Below are positions 30,860 through 42,042 of a DNA stretch of 64,000 nucleotides, piece by piece. The notes below the pieces were generated by a model. That model saw only the letters and a program-made list of their open reading frames with translations, did no database searches and had not been told where the DNA came from. The DNA comes from Balanoglossus misakiensis. Taxonomy: Eukaryota > Hemichordata. The DNA lies in NCBI GenBank assembly GCA_040954595.2, contig CM082582.2:3224001-3288000 (forward strand). Direction: 5' to 3'. Numbering within the stretch: position 1 is the first letter of the stretch; each line of letters opens with the position of its first letter. A program made the translations under genes and the position numbers.

Positions 30860-32190
30860 CCAATGAGTAGATGTGCAGTGGCTCGTGAATATTTAATTAG
30901 TCACGTGACCTGGCGGCCATATTGGATTTTCTGAAAAAATGCAAATCTCAGATCTCAGAAACTACAAGTCAGATTGACTTCAAATTTGGTGTTCAGCTAG
31001 TATACTTTATGCCCATCATTTTTGTAATTTGATATTATGCTGTCAATGTTGCAGTTTTTTTGCTACAGTTGTTTTTCTGAAATCTGGTCAAAATTTCAAA
31101 AATCTTCTTCTCCAGAACCGGCGATAACCGAGTCACGCCGTTTGGGGTATGTGGTCACCTAACTGATGTCTATCAAGTTTGCTAAGATCATTGTGATTGG
31201 TCGAAGATTATGGCGGCCATATTGGATTTTCGAAAAACCATAGTAAAACATCAAAAATCTTCTTCTCCAGAATGGGCGATAACCGAGTCACAATATTTGG
31301 TGTGTGTGGTCATTAAACCGATGTCTATCAAGTTTGCGAAGGGGAATGTGATTGGTGGAAGATTATGGCGGCCATATTGGATTTTGTGAAAAACGATTAA
31401 AAAGTAAAAATTCCCTTTCTAGCCTAAACATTGATAGCACAGAAATTCTTTTTATGGATATGAATCATCAAATGAGAAGAATAAGCTATAAATATTTTGG
31501 TAATTTTGGCAATGACCTTTGACCTACTTTTGACGCATCATTTTTCTGCATATCTAATTCCAGGCTAACCAATAGGGCTATAAGTTTGGTTTTTGATGTA
31601 TGTTGATTTGTATGTGATCAAAAAATTTTGCTACTTTTCATGACCCCTTTGACCTCTGCTGACCTCATTAAATATGCACATACCTAATTAATGATGAACC
31701 AATAGACCTAGAGGTTTTGTTTTTGTTATACATGGACCAGTATGGGGTCAAAATATTTTGCACAAATGTTGGGTGACCTCGGGTGACCTTTGACCTACTT
31801 TTGCATATCTTGACATCCACAGCAGATACAGCCTTGTCGTTGGGAGGTATGGGGCTATACTGAAAAGCCAAAATTTTGGGTCACCTGTGACACCTGCTTA
31901 ACTCATTATTTATGTGCATACCTAATTCCGGGTTAACCAAAAGGGCTAGAGGTCTGGGTTTTTTTGGACATGGACCACTATGGGTCAAAATATTCTGCCC
32001 AAATTGTGGGTGACCCCTGGGTGACCTTTGACCTACTTAACACTATATCAGCACCAAACATAGATATAACCTTGATATTTCATGGGATAAAACACAGCAT
32101 TATGTTTCTACTCATTAATTATGTGCATATCTAATAATCAGATCAGATAATAGAGCTTGGGCCCGGACAATGCTGCTTGCAGCTTTAATT
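30860..32190 (+). repeat. Interspersed repeat copy 1, with DR1-like motifs
   Basis: Noncoding block matching, in inverted orientation, 46165-47420. It contains internal repeats: ATGGCGGCCATATTGG-type sequence at 30911, 31210 and 31364, and a unit about TTCTTCTCCAGAA plus GGCGATAACCGAGTCAC at 31100 and 31260. It has three exact TGACCTTTGACCT motifs at 31513, 31784 and 32022. It ends in GGGCCCGGACAATGCTGC and CTTGCAGCTTTAAT, then a TTA-rich tail. A short GC-rich inverted repeat (GGGCCCAAGC) lies upstream at 30704-30731. No open frame, so it is probably a nonautonomous element. Confidence 0.8.
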
Positions 32191-32358
32191 TATTATTATT
32201 ATTATTATAGATATAGTTGAAAATAATTTTTAAAAAAATAAATAGATAAATAAATAATAAATCTAATATTAAATTTTGGAGGGATTTTTAGACATTTTAA
32301 AAAGTCGATACATGTCTGAAACTCCAAACAAGTCAAGTATGGCGTTGTATCCACAATA

Positions 32359-32928
32359 GAGAGGTTTAGTTACACGTAAATACGCGTGTACGTCTGACGG
32401 CAGGCAGTGGCGTTCGCGTATGCGTAGCGACGCGTGAATTTTGCGGTTTAGTTGTCCATTTTGAATAACAAAACTATTTAAAAACAATAGAAAATTCAAA
32501 TATTTTTAACTTCAATAAATTTTGTGTGTGATGAATATTCTCTAAGATCACCACCCTTGCAATAAGTTTCTTGATTGCAGTAGAAATATAGTTTAGTGAA
32601 GTTTTCACTGAAAATTTAGCATGGGAATAATTTTTTGTGTTCATGTTTTGAAAACACCAAATACCGCCGGTTTTAGCACATATGGCAGAATTTTTTTCAG
32701 ATAATATGGATGCTGGCTACATCACAAACGCACTTTAGAGATAAATCGCTCAAATTAAAGAGAGAATTTCGAGAAATTCCGAAAAATATTACACGTAATC
32801 ATGATTATGCGTAGAAGCGTCGCTTGCCGTTCCGAACGTCTGCTCTACACGTACGCGACGTCTGCTTATCACGTGACAACGACGCTACGCGTACTGATCG
32901 AACGTATTTACGTGTAACTAAACCTCTC
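32359..32928. mobile_element. Nonautonomous DNA element with 26-bp TIRs, TA-flanked
   Basis: The left end GAGAGGTTTAGTTACACGTA (32359) is repeated inverted at the right end (TACGTGTAACTAAACCTCTC, to 32928), continuing to about 26 bp. TA flanks both ends. Subterminal parts are rich in CGT and ACGCGT. No transposase was recognised, so it is Tc1/mariner-like by ends and target only. Confidence 0.75.
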
Positions 32929-33595
32929 TATTTATGGGCTGAAATAGGGGTTAGGGGTCAAGTAGCAGTCCCTGTTTAGTCAGTGTGGAGAGTGTGTATT
33001 TGTTGAGCGTAATCCACTGTGCTTAGTATTCGGGACCGTGAACACGTTTTAGTTTTCACGCGGATGGCAATTACTGTTTTCCATAACCTGTTGGATTATA
33101 CCACATGTTGGATTCCGCTAGCATGTCTTGCCGTTACTGTGTTACTTGGGTGGAAAGGGGGATTAAATCGACCAGTGTGAGATGTAAGGTAAGACTGCAA
33201 AGGTATTTATTCCGATCACCTAAACTGATCAGAAATCACTTCTACATCCTACTTGTACTATTGCATATAATTTTCTCCTAGTAATGAGTAACGTTATCTT
33301 ACATCGTTTGTGAACACATTCACAGTCTTTAGGTGAACGGCATCCCGTTGGCAACAACAACGGGTTCAACTTAAACACAAAGTGTAAATTATTTTTCATG
33401 GGCTTAGGCAAGATTGCTTCCTGTTGTTTGTCATCATCGAAAATAGATTACTTTTTTAATTTAAAAGTTAAAACAGAAAAAATACCAGTTTGGCTGATAA
33501 TATACCGAGTGTTCATTTGAATGCATGAACTGGGACGTTTAATACCACGCTGTTATTTCGCGCCGTTTCAGTCACATGGCAGGGACTCAATGGAG

Positions 33596-33759
33596 ACTTA
33601 AATTAAACATTAATATGTATGTTTACTATTCCGTTAAAGAATAACATATTCATTAAACCATCGACTGATAACACTGGACTTAAATTAAACATTAATATGT
33701 ATGTTTACTATTCCGTTAAAGAATAACATATTCATTAAACCATCGACTGATAACACTGA
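33596..33759 (+). repeat. Exact 82-bp tandem duplication
   Basis: The unit starting ACTTAAATTAAACATTAATA occurs at 33596 and again at 33678 with no visible difference over 82 bp, so the duplication is recent. Confidence 0.9.
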
Positions 33760-35485
33760 GAGTGTAACAGTTAAACCAAAGCAGTAGGTAAAATAAGTTA
33801 AAACAAATTTCTACAATAGAAGGAGTGTTGTCCCATACTTCGTTATTTCGTCACTGTCTACAGCTTCCCTTTGCTCTGATTGATAATGCTAAAAATCACC
33901 AAACTACACTCTAATGACTACAATGAAATGACATGGGTGATACGAAATTCTAGCACAGCTGGCACATTTGTTGACTGATCAAATTTTCATAGGCAATCTT
34001 TGAAAAATTCATCCAGATGACGTTCTTTGCAACGATTCACTTCGCTTCTGAAGAAGTCGACTCTGGTCAGGTTTTTAAATCAAAAACATGTGACAGCCAT
34101 AGAAAGTGAAATTCACAGTTCCCTCAACTGTCCTCGTACCCCAAATTGAGATTAAGTCATACACATAATGCCACAACTCAGTACATGTATAGTACAGTAA
34201 ATGCCGGATCTGGAGAATGAGTGTTTTATCTAAAAAAAAATAAAAAATTATAGGGCGGTCGAATTCACATCACCGCTAGCAATTTTATTGATTAATTTTG
34301 AAGGGCGAGGAACATGCAACATACGCAGGTAGAAGTCGATTGACCCAAAAGTGATTGAGAAGAAATTAGGTGTTCAGAGATTCAAATGTAGCCACCAGGC
34401 CACGTGACTGAACAAACATCCTACGGTCAGGTGCACACATTTCATGGGACCTGACCACCATGCCAACATTGAAAAGACTTCACGCAGGTGTTTTCAATGA
34501 CAAAAAAAGACGCCAAAGAAGAAGAAGGAAAGTCGATTTAAGTTTTCATGAGATATTTATTGCTAAAAAATACAAATTAAAATAATGTTTACAGCGAAAC
34601 CTGTCTGTTAGGGACACCTGTTAAGAAGGTATCTTTAAAAGACAGGTAAAATTCTATTCAATTTGTATCATTTGTGTTGACAGACATGTCCTTAATAGAG
34701 AGGTGTCCGTAATGAATGGTTTCACTGAACTTTTGAACTTCTTGCCCAATCCTTTGGTGTACGAGCTTTAGCTGGAGATTCTTATCAATTTCTACTTCTA
34801 TTCCCATGCATATTTACATTGGCAGTGTGGTTTGCTGGGAAAGCATAAGGCAGGACATACTGTACTAGCTGGCAGTGATGTAGCACTAAAACAGTCTCTA
34901 AAGCAACATCTAAACATTGGCAAATTATACAATTTTTCTCGCACAACCGCGACGGCAGTGTTGGTAGCTGTGGGATCCTTGGAAGAATGACATTACTGCT
35001 TTTGAAATGACCCATCTGTTTCCAGGCTGAAAGGCTGTAACAAAAATAGTGCATTATTATGATAGAAGCATAATCTGTTGGGTTTCTGTGATGCCTATTG
35101 TACGCCATTAGGCGCCACAAATCTTGCTCTTGATTTTTATTATGTGTACATTTCAATTACATTTAAAGAACAAAGTTGTCATATATACCAAACGTGCATT
35201 CGGCACGGTATCATAGATATCTCATCCTCATTTTAACCCCAGGAGGGTCTTCAATGCTGTCTGACATGTTTTCAATTTCAAGGCAAATTAACAAACTCAC
35301 ATTTGAAATTCTGAGAATGCACCTTTGAGTAATGGTTCGCATGCTCTTCGCTAATAATATTTAGTTGTAAATATGGATTATTTGAGCAAAAAAGATTTCA
35401 TTTGTTGGTAATGTATTCAGATTATGTTTGCAAACTAGTATAATGGATAATAGGGTGGATAGAACTCATCCCTTTACGTACCTTC
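33760..35485. other. Gap downstream of gene E
   Basis: No gene that I can support. A reverse open frame of 123 codons (35156-34785) has scattered Cys and His but no motif or splice context. A small inverted pair involving ACAGGT lies around 34600-34645. The 3' UTR of gene E should occupy the right end. Confidence 0.4.
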
Positions 35486-38400
35486 CTACACAGTTGTGTC
35501 CTCGTGTTGAGCTTGGTCACCATTATCTGTGAAACACACCACAACATAGCATTTAAATACTGGCTCCATAGCACCCAATCTGATATAAATATCACTATTA
35601 TTTTTTAACACATCTGAAATTTATATTATTTGTTTATTCCCAACGCCCTAAGGGTACTCGACTTTACGTTAACAACATTGGAATAGGCCACAATGTAAGA
35701 GTTAGAAAGAAGACAAATTTCAAAAACAATTCTAACTATCTTGCTGTGTATAACATATACAAGGAAGTAAATAAACAGCCAATTATCCCCACCTTCTGTA
35801 GTTTGAGATCTAGCAACCGCATCATATGAGAGTGACCTTTTCCTTGCGATAATGATACCAGTGATGATGGCGAAGGAGGTGACACTGAACACTGCAAAAG
35901 TCGAGCCGATAATTACACCAATATTAGCTGCACTAGTATCCGTAATGGTGTAATCTTGAACTGAAGAAAACCAATTTATTAATGTAAAATGTGTAACCAG
36001 ACTAAAGTTTTCACTTATGCTAATGTAATAAAACAAAAGAAATGTTATACCATTGACAATAATTGGAACTTGATCAGTCGACCGATTTTCCATAAGTTCA
36101 CTTAACCTAATAAGACTTGGCTGTCGATTATATGGGCCATTTCTAACCATGGGAGAGGTTGACATACCTGAGGACGTGTTCAAACAGACTTGGGTGGCGT
36201 CAAACTTGGTTCCACTTAGTAATTTTGGCTGAATGACACTGCACGTCAAATTGGTCACATCCTGATCATCACAGTTACTTGTATTATAGTTGTAAATGCT
36301 TCTGCTGTCTGCCGTTCCATTACTGTATGTAGTCAGTACTTCTCCTTCATCAGGGATCACCGACACATTCAAAATCCACTCAAATTTAGCTGGCGGTTTG
36401 CCCCTTTTGGCTACACATGTGTAGTTCCCATCTTCCGATATTTTAACGCTTGCGACATGAACTAATATAAGAAGATAAGTTGGTTAAATGCTAGTTGTAG
36501 GCGTATGATCGTTACCATTATCTGTTCCTTTAAATGCGACATGTAATATGCATTTCTTTGTTACTGTATTCACACACAAAAACAAACAAATAAACAAACA
36601 AACAACTAAACTAGAATTTTTCCTGACTCTATATTTCAACTGTTTTACGTTTTTTATTCAATTCGATATCTTCACATGAATATGGAAAATTCCTAGCATG
36701 TACAATTTCAGAAATACAATTTATGTTATCTTTTGATTTATACTATATTTTCATTTTTACTGAATGATGTATGTCTATCAAGAACAGCATTTACAAATAT
36801 AATTTTTGAATTTAGACTCAGTTATCAAAATATAGACTTTACCGTTGTATACAAAATTTTCATTCGCCCTATATTATCTGATTTCTTGATTTTTCCCATT
36901 TTTTATTTGCTTCCTACTCTTCTAATGTGTATATTGCACTCAGGCTGTTAATGACTTACCTATGATCTCTAGATAATTGTTCTTGTTTTGTGGAATTACG
37001 TCTATTTGAGTGCATTGCCAAGTACCTTCGTGTTTGTCTACGTCAACACTATGGATATACAAGTTGTAAAATTCAGCTGTTCTGTCTACATGGCAACATT
37101 CACTGTATACCGTCTCCCCTTCAGCAATATGATTAAAGTCACCATCTATGGTAATGTAGTTCCACTGTGGAGGCGCAGAACCTGCACTGTTGAGTTTGCA
37201 CTCAAACACGACGCTTTCACCTTGCACTGCTTGTCTACGATTGGATAAAATATCAACATTTACCTCTCCTGCAAAATGAAACAATAAACATACCAGACGA
37301 ATGCAGTTCAGAGATATTTAAGAGATAACATACGATCCAGCTCACCATTTAAACATCTAATAGAAGATAATATTAAGTAAAAATCCATATTGCCCTATTT
37401 TTAGAAAACACAGTCGAGCAAGAGCAGAAATTTTCAACTTGATGAAAAATTTAGCTGTGGTCGACGTTTATCGCAAATTACATCCTTATGAGTACAGGTA
37501 TACCTGGAGACGTGGCAATTCTGCGTCACGCTTGGATTATTTTCTAGTTTCCAGAAATTTAGAAAGAAATATAAAGGACTGCAAAATCACCCCTTCAGTT
37601 AATACTGACCACAGTGCCGTTACTCTAACATACAATTATGAGCAGCATGCTGATCGGGGCCCAGGGTTTTGGAAACTGAATTTAAGTCTCTTACAAGATG
37701 AAAAGTACACGGAAATGATTAAAGATCTAATACATGAGAATGTTAATCGGTCAGACGCAGGGTCGGTACAAAATACTTGGGAATATTTAAAATACAAAAT
37801 AAAAGATAGGTCTATAAATTATTCAAAGCATAAAAAGAGAGAGAACAAAATACTTGAAGAGAACTTATGGAAGTCACTTTGTGAATTAGAAAAAAGTCTA
37901 CACAATGATTTGAATGACGATGCTGTCCTTGAATATGAAAAGGTTAAATTAAAATTAGAACAGTTGTGGGAAAATGAAGTGAAAGGGGTTATGGTAAGAT
38001 CAAGAATCAAATGGTATTCCGAAGGTGAGAAGAGCTCCAATTTTTTTTTTAAATTTAGAGAAGCGAAACCATGACAAAAAGTTAATTTCAGCTTTAAAGT
38101 CTGATAATGACGTGTCCATAACGGCTAACAAAGAGATACTCAAAGAAATCAAGAGCTACTATGAACATCTGTATACCTCACGTAGCCCCACCTTTGATGC
38201 GGAAATGGTTGATTTGTTCTTTAACGATTCGGGTGTCAAAAAATTGTCTGATGAAAAGAGCAATTCTCTTGAAGGCCTTTTCACAAATTCTGAAGTTCTT
38301 GAAGTACTGAAGTCAGCACCCAAGAATAAAACTCCTGGGAGTGATGGACTACCAGCCGAATTTTATATTGCTTTTTGGGAAGACATTGGGGATATTTTGG

Positions 38401-41400
38401 TTGGGGTCCTAAATGAAGCATTCCGTATAGGAGAAATGACATCCACACAGAAACAGGCTGTTATCACCCTTTTACCGAAACCCGGAAAAGATCAGAATTA
38501 TATAAAAAACTGAAGACCAGTCTCGCTTTTGAATTCTGACTATAAGACAGCAGCTAAATGTATAGCCAAGCGTTTGGAAAAGGTTTTACTAACAATAATT
38601 CATGAAAATCAAACGGCTTTCATCAAAGGTCGTAAGATTACAGATAACATCCGTCTTATTTCTGATATCATCCATTATTTTAATATCAAGAATAGGAAAG
38701 GAATTCTCCTTTTCCTAGATTATGAGAAAGCTTTTGATTCTTTGGAATGGGCGCTGATTGACAAAGCTCTCGATCTTTACAATTTTGGTCCTAATTTGAA
38801 AAAATGGGTTAAACTTTTCTATAACAATATAACAAGCTGTGTATTAAATAATGGTTACTCCACAGGCTGGTTTAAGGTCTCAAGAGGAGTAAGACAAGGA
38901 TGCCCCTTGTCAACCGCACTTTTTGTAATTGCAATTGAGTTGTTAGCTACTGCAGTACGTAAAGATAAAAATATTTCTGGTTTACTTCTCCCTGACGGGA
39001 GTGAAGAACGCATCTCACAGTTTGCAGATGACACCACTTTTTTATTACATAACAGACAATCACTTAAAAATGTCATTCATCTAGTTGAAAAATTTAAGTA
39101 TTGTTCAGGTTTGAGTATGAATTGTGATAAAACAGAAATGATGCTTCTTGGAAAATATAGGTCAGAGTCCTTTGATGACTGTGGTATCAGGCCAACAAAC
39201 GCTCCCATCAAACTCCTAGGGGTTTACTTAGGTTACAATAAAAACGACATAGAGGATTTAAACTTCAATCAGAAGCTTCGAAAAATGAAGAATAATTTAA
39301 ATGTTTGGAATTCTCGAAACCTCACTTTGAGAGGGAAAGTTCTGTTGGCAAGATATCACGGAGCCTCAAAGTTAACTTATATGATGAGCGCCGTTTCCGT
39401 TCCAAAGATTGTTTTAACGTATGCAAATAAATATCCTTTTGACTTTATTTGGAATGGAAAGCCCCATAAGATAAAACGTAACACTTTGATTGGTAATCTT
39501 GATAAGGGCGGCCTGGGAATGGTCGATTGTGAACTGCTTGACAAAGCTCTTAAATTGTCACTGCTTGCACGTTTAAAAAACTGTAATCATCAATGGACGA
39601 AGATTCCAATGTACTACTTTGGGAAAATTGGAGGATTAGATCTTTTATCACAGTGTAACTTTGACATTAATTCTTTGCCTGTTACTATACCTCAATCCTA
39701 GATGATAGTAGTCATAACGAAACCATCTGGAATAATAACATTTTAATTGATAATTATTCTGTACTTTTTAAAGATTGGTATGACAAGGGTGTTATGTATA
39801 TATCAGATCTATGTGAAAACGGTAAATACCTCTCCTGGGACAAGTTTTCAACAAAATATGACATTGACAAGAGTCAGTTTCTCAAATATCATAGCCTCAT
39901 CCACGCTATTCCAGAAACCTTCAAAAAAATTTATGGAACCAGACATGCATCTGTAAATGACCAAGACTGCCCGCTGGGTGATGGGTCAGTCAAAACGATT
40001 TATGAAAAATTAGTTAGAAGCAAATTTGTACCTCCCAGAAGTCAAGCCTACATTGAAAGGTTGTATAATATTTCCCCTGATTGGAAAATCATTTGGAGCA
40101 GGATTAAAAATACAACAATAGAAGAGAAAATGCGTAATTTTCAGTACAAAATTTTGCACAGGATAATTGCGACTAATAAGTTTCTACATATTAGAAAACT
40201 ACGCCCTAATGATCTATGCGATCACTGCAAGAATACCGAAACAATGGAGCACTTATTCTGGGAATGTACAAAAGCTAACAATTTTTGGAAAAAATTTGAG
40301 TTATTTTGGTCAAACAATTCGAAGCATACACTCCAGTTGAATTGCCAGACAGTAGTTCTTGGCTCAGATTTGTACAATTCAAAAGATTCTATTCTTTTTA
40401 ATCACCTTTTATTATTGGGAAAATACTTTATCTATACAGCCAGATTTAATTCCCACCCTTTGAACTTTCGTTTATTTTTGGATAAAATTAAAGAAGTCAG
40501 CTGTGTTGAAGGTAAACTTGCAAAATATAGAAAAACTGTAAATCAGTATGAAACAAAATGGGCAGTACTTTTGCATTGTGAGTTGTAACAAATCTTACTT
40601 TTTCTATCTTTGTAAGCGTTAATCTTTATTTACCTCGCTTGTTGTTTTGTGTTTTTGTGTTGTTTTTGTTGTCATTTGTTTCCTATAAAAATTAATAAAA
40701 AAAAAAGAGTAAAAATCCATATTGCCCTATTTTTAGAAAACACTGCATGAAGAACTTGAATGAATGAATGAATGAATGAATGAATGAATGAATGAATGAA
40801 TGAATGAATGAATGAATGAATGAATGAATGAATGAATGAATGAATGAATGAATGAATGAATGAATGAATGAATGAATGGTCGAATGAATGAATAGATGGT
40901 CGAATGAATGAATGAATGAATGAATGAATGAATGGATCAATCAATCAATCAATCAATCAATGACAAAAACATTTATATGGCGCCAATATCCAGATAACTG
41001 TTCAGTGGCGCCCGATGGTTGTTCACACTGTAGGCTGTTTTGAACAAGTAAGTCTTCAGTTTCCCCTTAAAATAGTCTAGACTGGTAACTAGACGAATGT
41101 CATCAGGTAGTGAGTTCCAGAGCTTTGGAGCAGCATAAGAAAATGCACCTCCTCCATGGTTGACTTGTTTGTAATGTGTTATTGTCAGAAGATTCTTTCC
41201 CCGAGACCTTAAACTGCGTGAAGGGGTATATCGATTAACAATGTCAGCAATGTACTCCGGGGTAAGGCCATGAATGGCCGTATATGTAAGAAGCAAGATC
41301 TTGTAATCAATCCTGGCACAAACTGGTAGCCAATGCAGAGAGATGAGAGCGGGAGTGACATGTTCAAACTTCTTCGGTCTGGTGATGATTCTTGCTGCTG

Positions 41401-42042
41401 TATATTGCGAGCGCTGAAGTAGCTTTATTGCTGATTGAGGAAGACCAAACAGTAACGAATTGCAGTAATCAAGTTTGGTTGAAAGAACTGCATGAATTAA
41501 AGTACAACAATCCTTAAAAGACAGGTACTGACATTGATCCGATGCGTCGAAGATGAAAATAGATGGACTTGCGGGTATTCTTGATGTGCTGGCTATACAT
41601 ATGGATACTATCAAAGACAACTCCCAGATTTCGTGCTGTTGTTACTGGAGTGATAGATGTAGAGCCGATATTGACGGATGGAATAGGATCAGGTAGACGA
41701 CTAAATTTTGAGCGAATAACAAGGACTTCGGTTTTGTTGTCATTTAGTTGTAGTTTATTCAGCGTCATCCATGCCTTTATGTCACGGATACAGATCTCCA
41801 GAGAATGAACGGCAGAGGTTGAATCTTGATGGAAAAAGGCGAGGTATAGCTGGTTATCATCAGCGTGGATGGATGGATGGATGGATGGATGGATGGATGG
41901 ATGGATGGATGGATGGATGGATGGATGGATGGATGGATGAAGATATAATTTGAATAAGCTTGTGCATAAGAGTGTATAACTCACCTTGACAATAAAACAT
42001 ACCAAAACATATATAGATGATCAGGTAAACCATTAGTTTCAT
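35486..42042 (-). CDS. Small Ig-superfamily membrane protein E
   Basis: Exons in transcript order: 42042-41985 (signal peptide [19 protein letters not shown], donor GTGAGT), 37268-36960, 36461-36168, 35960-35793 and 35526-35486 (stop TAG). All junctions are phase 1. Exon 2 is one Ig domain ([19 protein letters not shown]) with an extra ECC doublet also present in the first Ig domain of gene F. Exon 3 starts in the middle of an Ig fold ([12 protein letters not shown]) and continues with a Cys- and Asn-rich segment (four Cys). Exon 4 carries the membrane segment ([25 protein letters not shown]) and SLSYDAV. The tail ends after about 40 residues with no ITIM. Intron 1 is about 4.7 kb because it holds two LINE pieces and microsatellites. 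Role unknown; a cell-surface recognition or adaptor protein is plausible. Confidence 0.75.
37376..37411 (+). repeat. Left copy of a 36-bp target-site duplication
   Basis: Identical over all 36 bases to 40708-40743. It flanks the L1/Tx1-like insertion. Confidence 0.95.
37412..40707 (+). mobile_element. 5'-truncated L1/Tx1-like LINE (endonuclease end, reverse transcriptase, C-terminal Cys domain)
   Basis: The reading starts in the last part of the endonuclease ([14 protein letters not shown], then [11 protein letters not shown]). It goes on through reverse transcriptase motifs ([49 protein letters not shown]) and a C-terminal zinc-knuckle-like region ([17 protein letters not shown]), ending with TAA at 40586-40588, an AT-rich 3' end and an A-rich tail. 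Three lesions are seen: a frame change in a T run near 38041-38050, a TGA where Trp is expected before RPVSLL (38511-38513), and a frame change near 39696. It lies opposite to gene E inside its first intron. Exact 36-bp target duplications imply recent insertion. Confidence 0.92.
40708..40743 (+). repeat. Right copy of the 36-bp target-site duplication
   Basis: Identical to 37376-37411 and directly follows the A-rich LINE tail. Confidence 0.95.
40758..40936. repeat. (TGAA)n microsatellite
   Basis: About 40 TGAA units with two short interruptions (near 40878 and 40897), then ATCA units that belong to the 3' end of the neighbouring CR1-like element. Confidence 0.95.
40938..41866 (-). mobile_element. 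CR1/L2-like LINE 3' fragment
   Basis: The reverse strand reads from the reverse transcriptase active site ([11 protein letters not shown], then [11 protein letters not shown]) through [38 protein letters not shown] and [14 protein letters not shown] to the ORF end (LGAI-type end near 40973), followed by a (TTGA)n tail at 40938-40960. One frame change lies near 41530. The 5' side stops exactly at the (ATCC)n microsatellite. This end sequence is typical of CR1/L2/Rex-group elements. Confidence 0.88.
41867..41938. repeat. (TGGA)n microsatellite
   Basis: About 18 units, ending 46 bp from the donor side of the signal-peptide exon of gene E. Confidence 0.95.

Noticed and set aside
34785-35156. Reverse open frame of 123 codons
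   Set aside because: No recognisable domain, no splice partners and composition like the surrounding sequence; most likely chance.
40672-42005. Open frames with repeated SFIH or SIHP
   Set aside because: Translations of the (TGAA)n and (TGGA)n microsatellites; only the flanking LINE-derived parts are meaningful.
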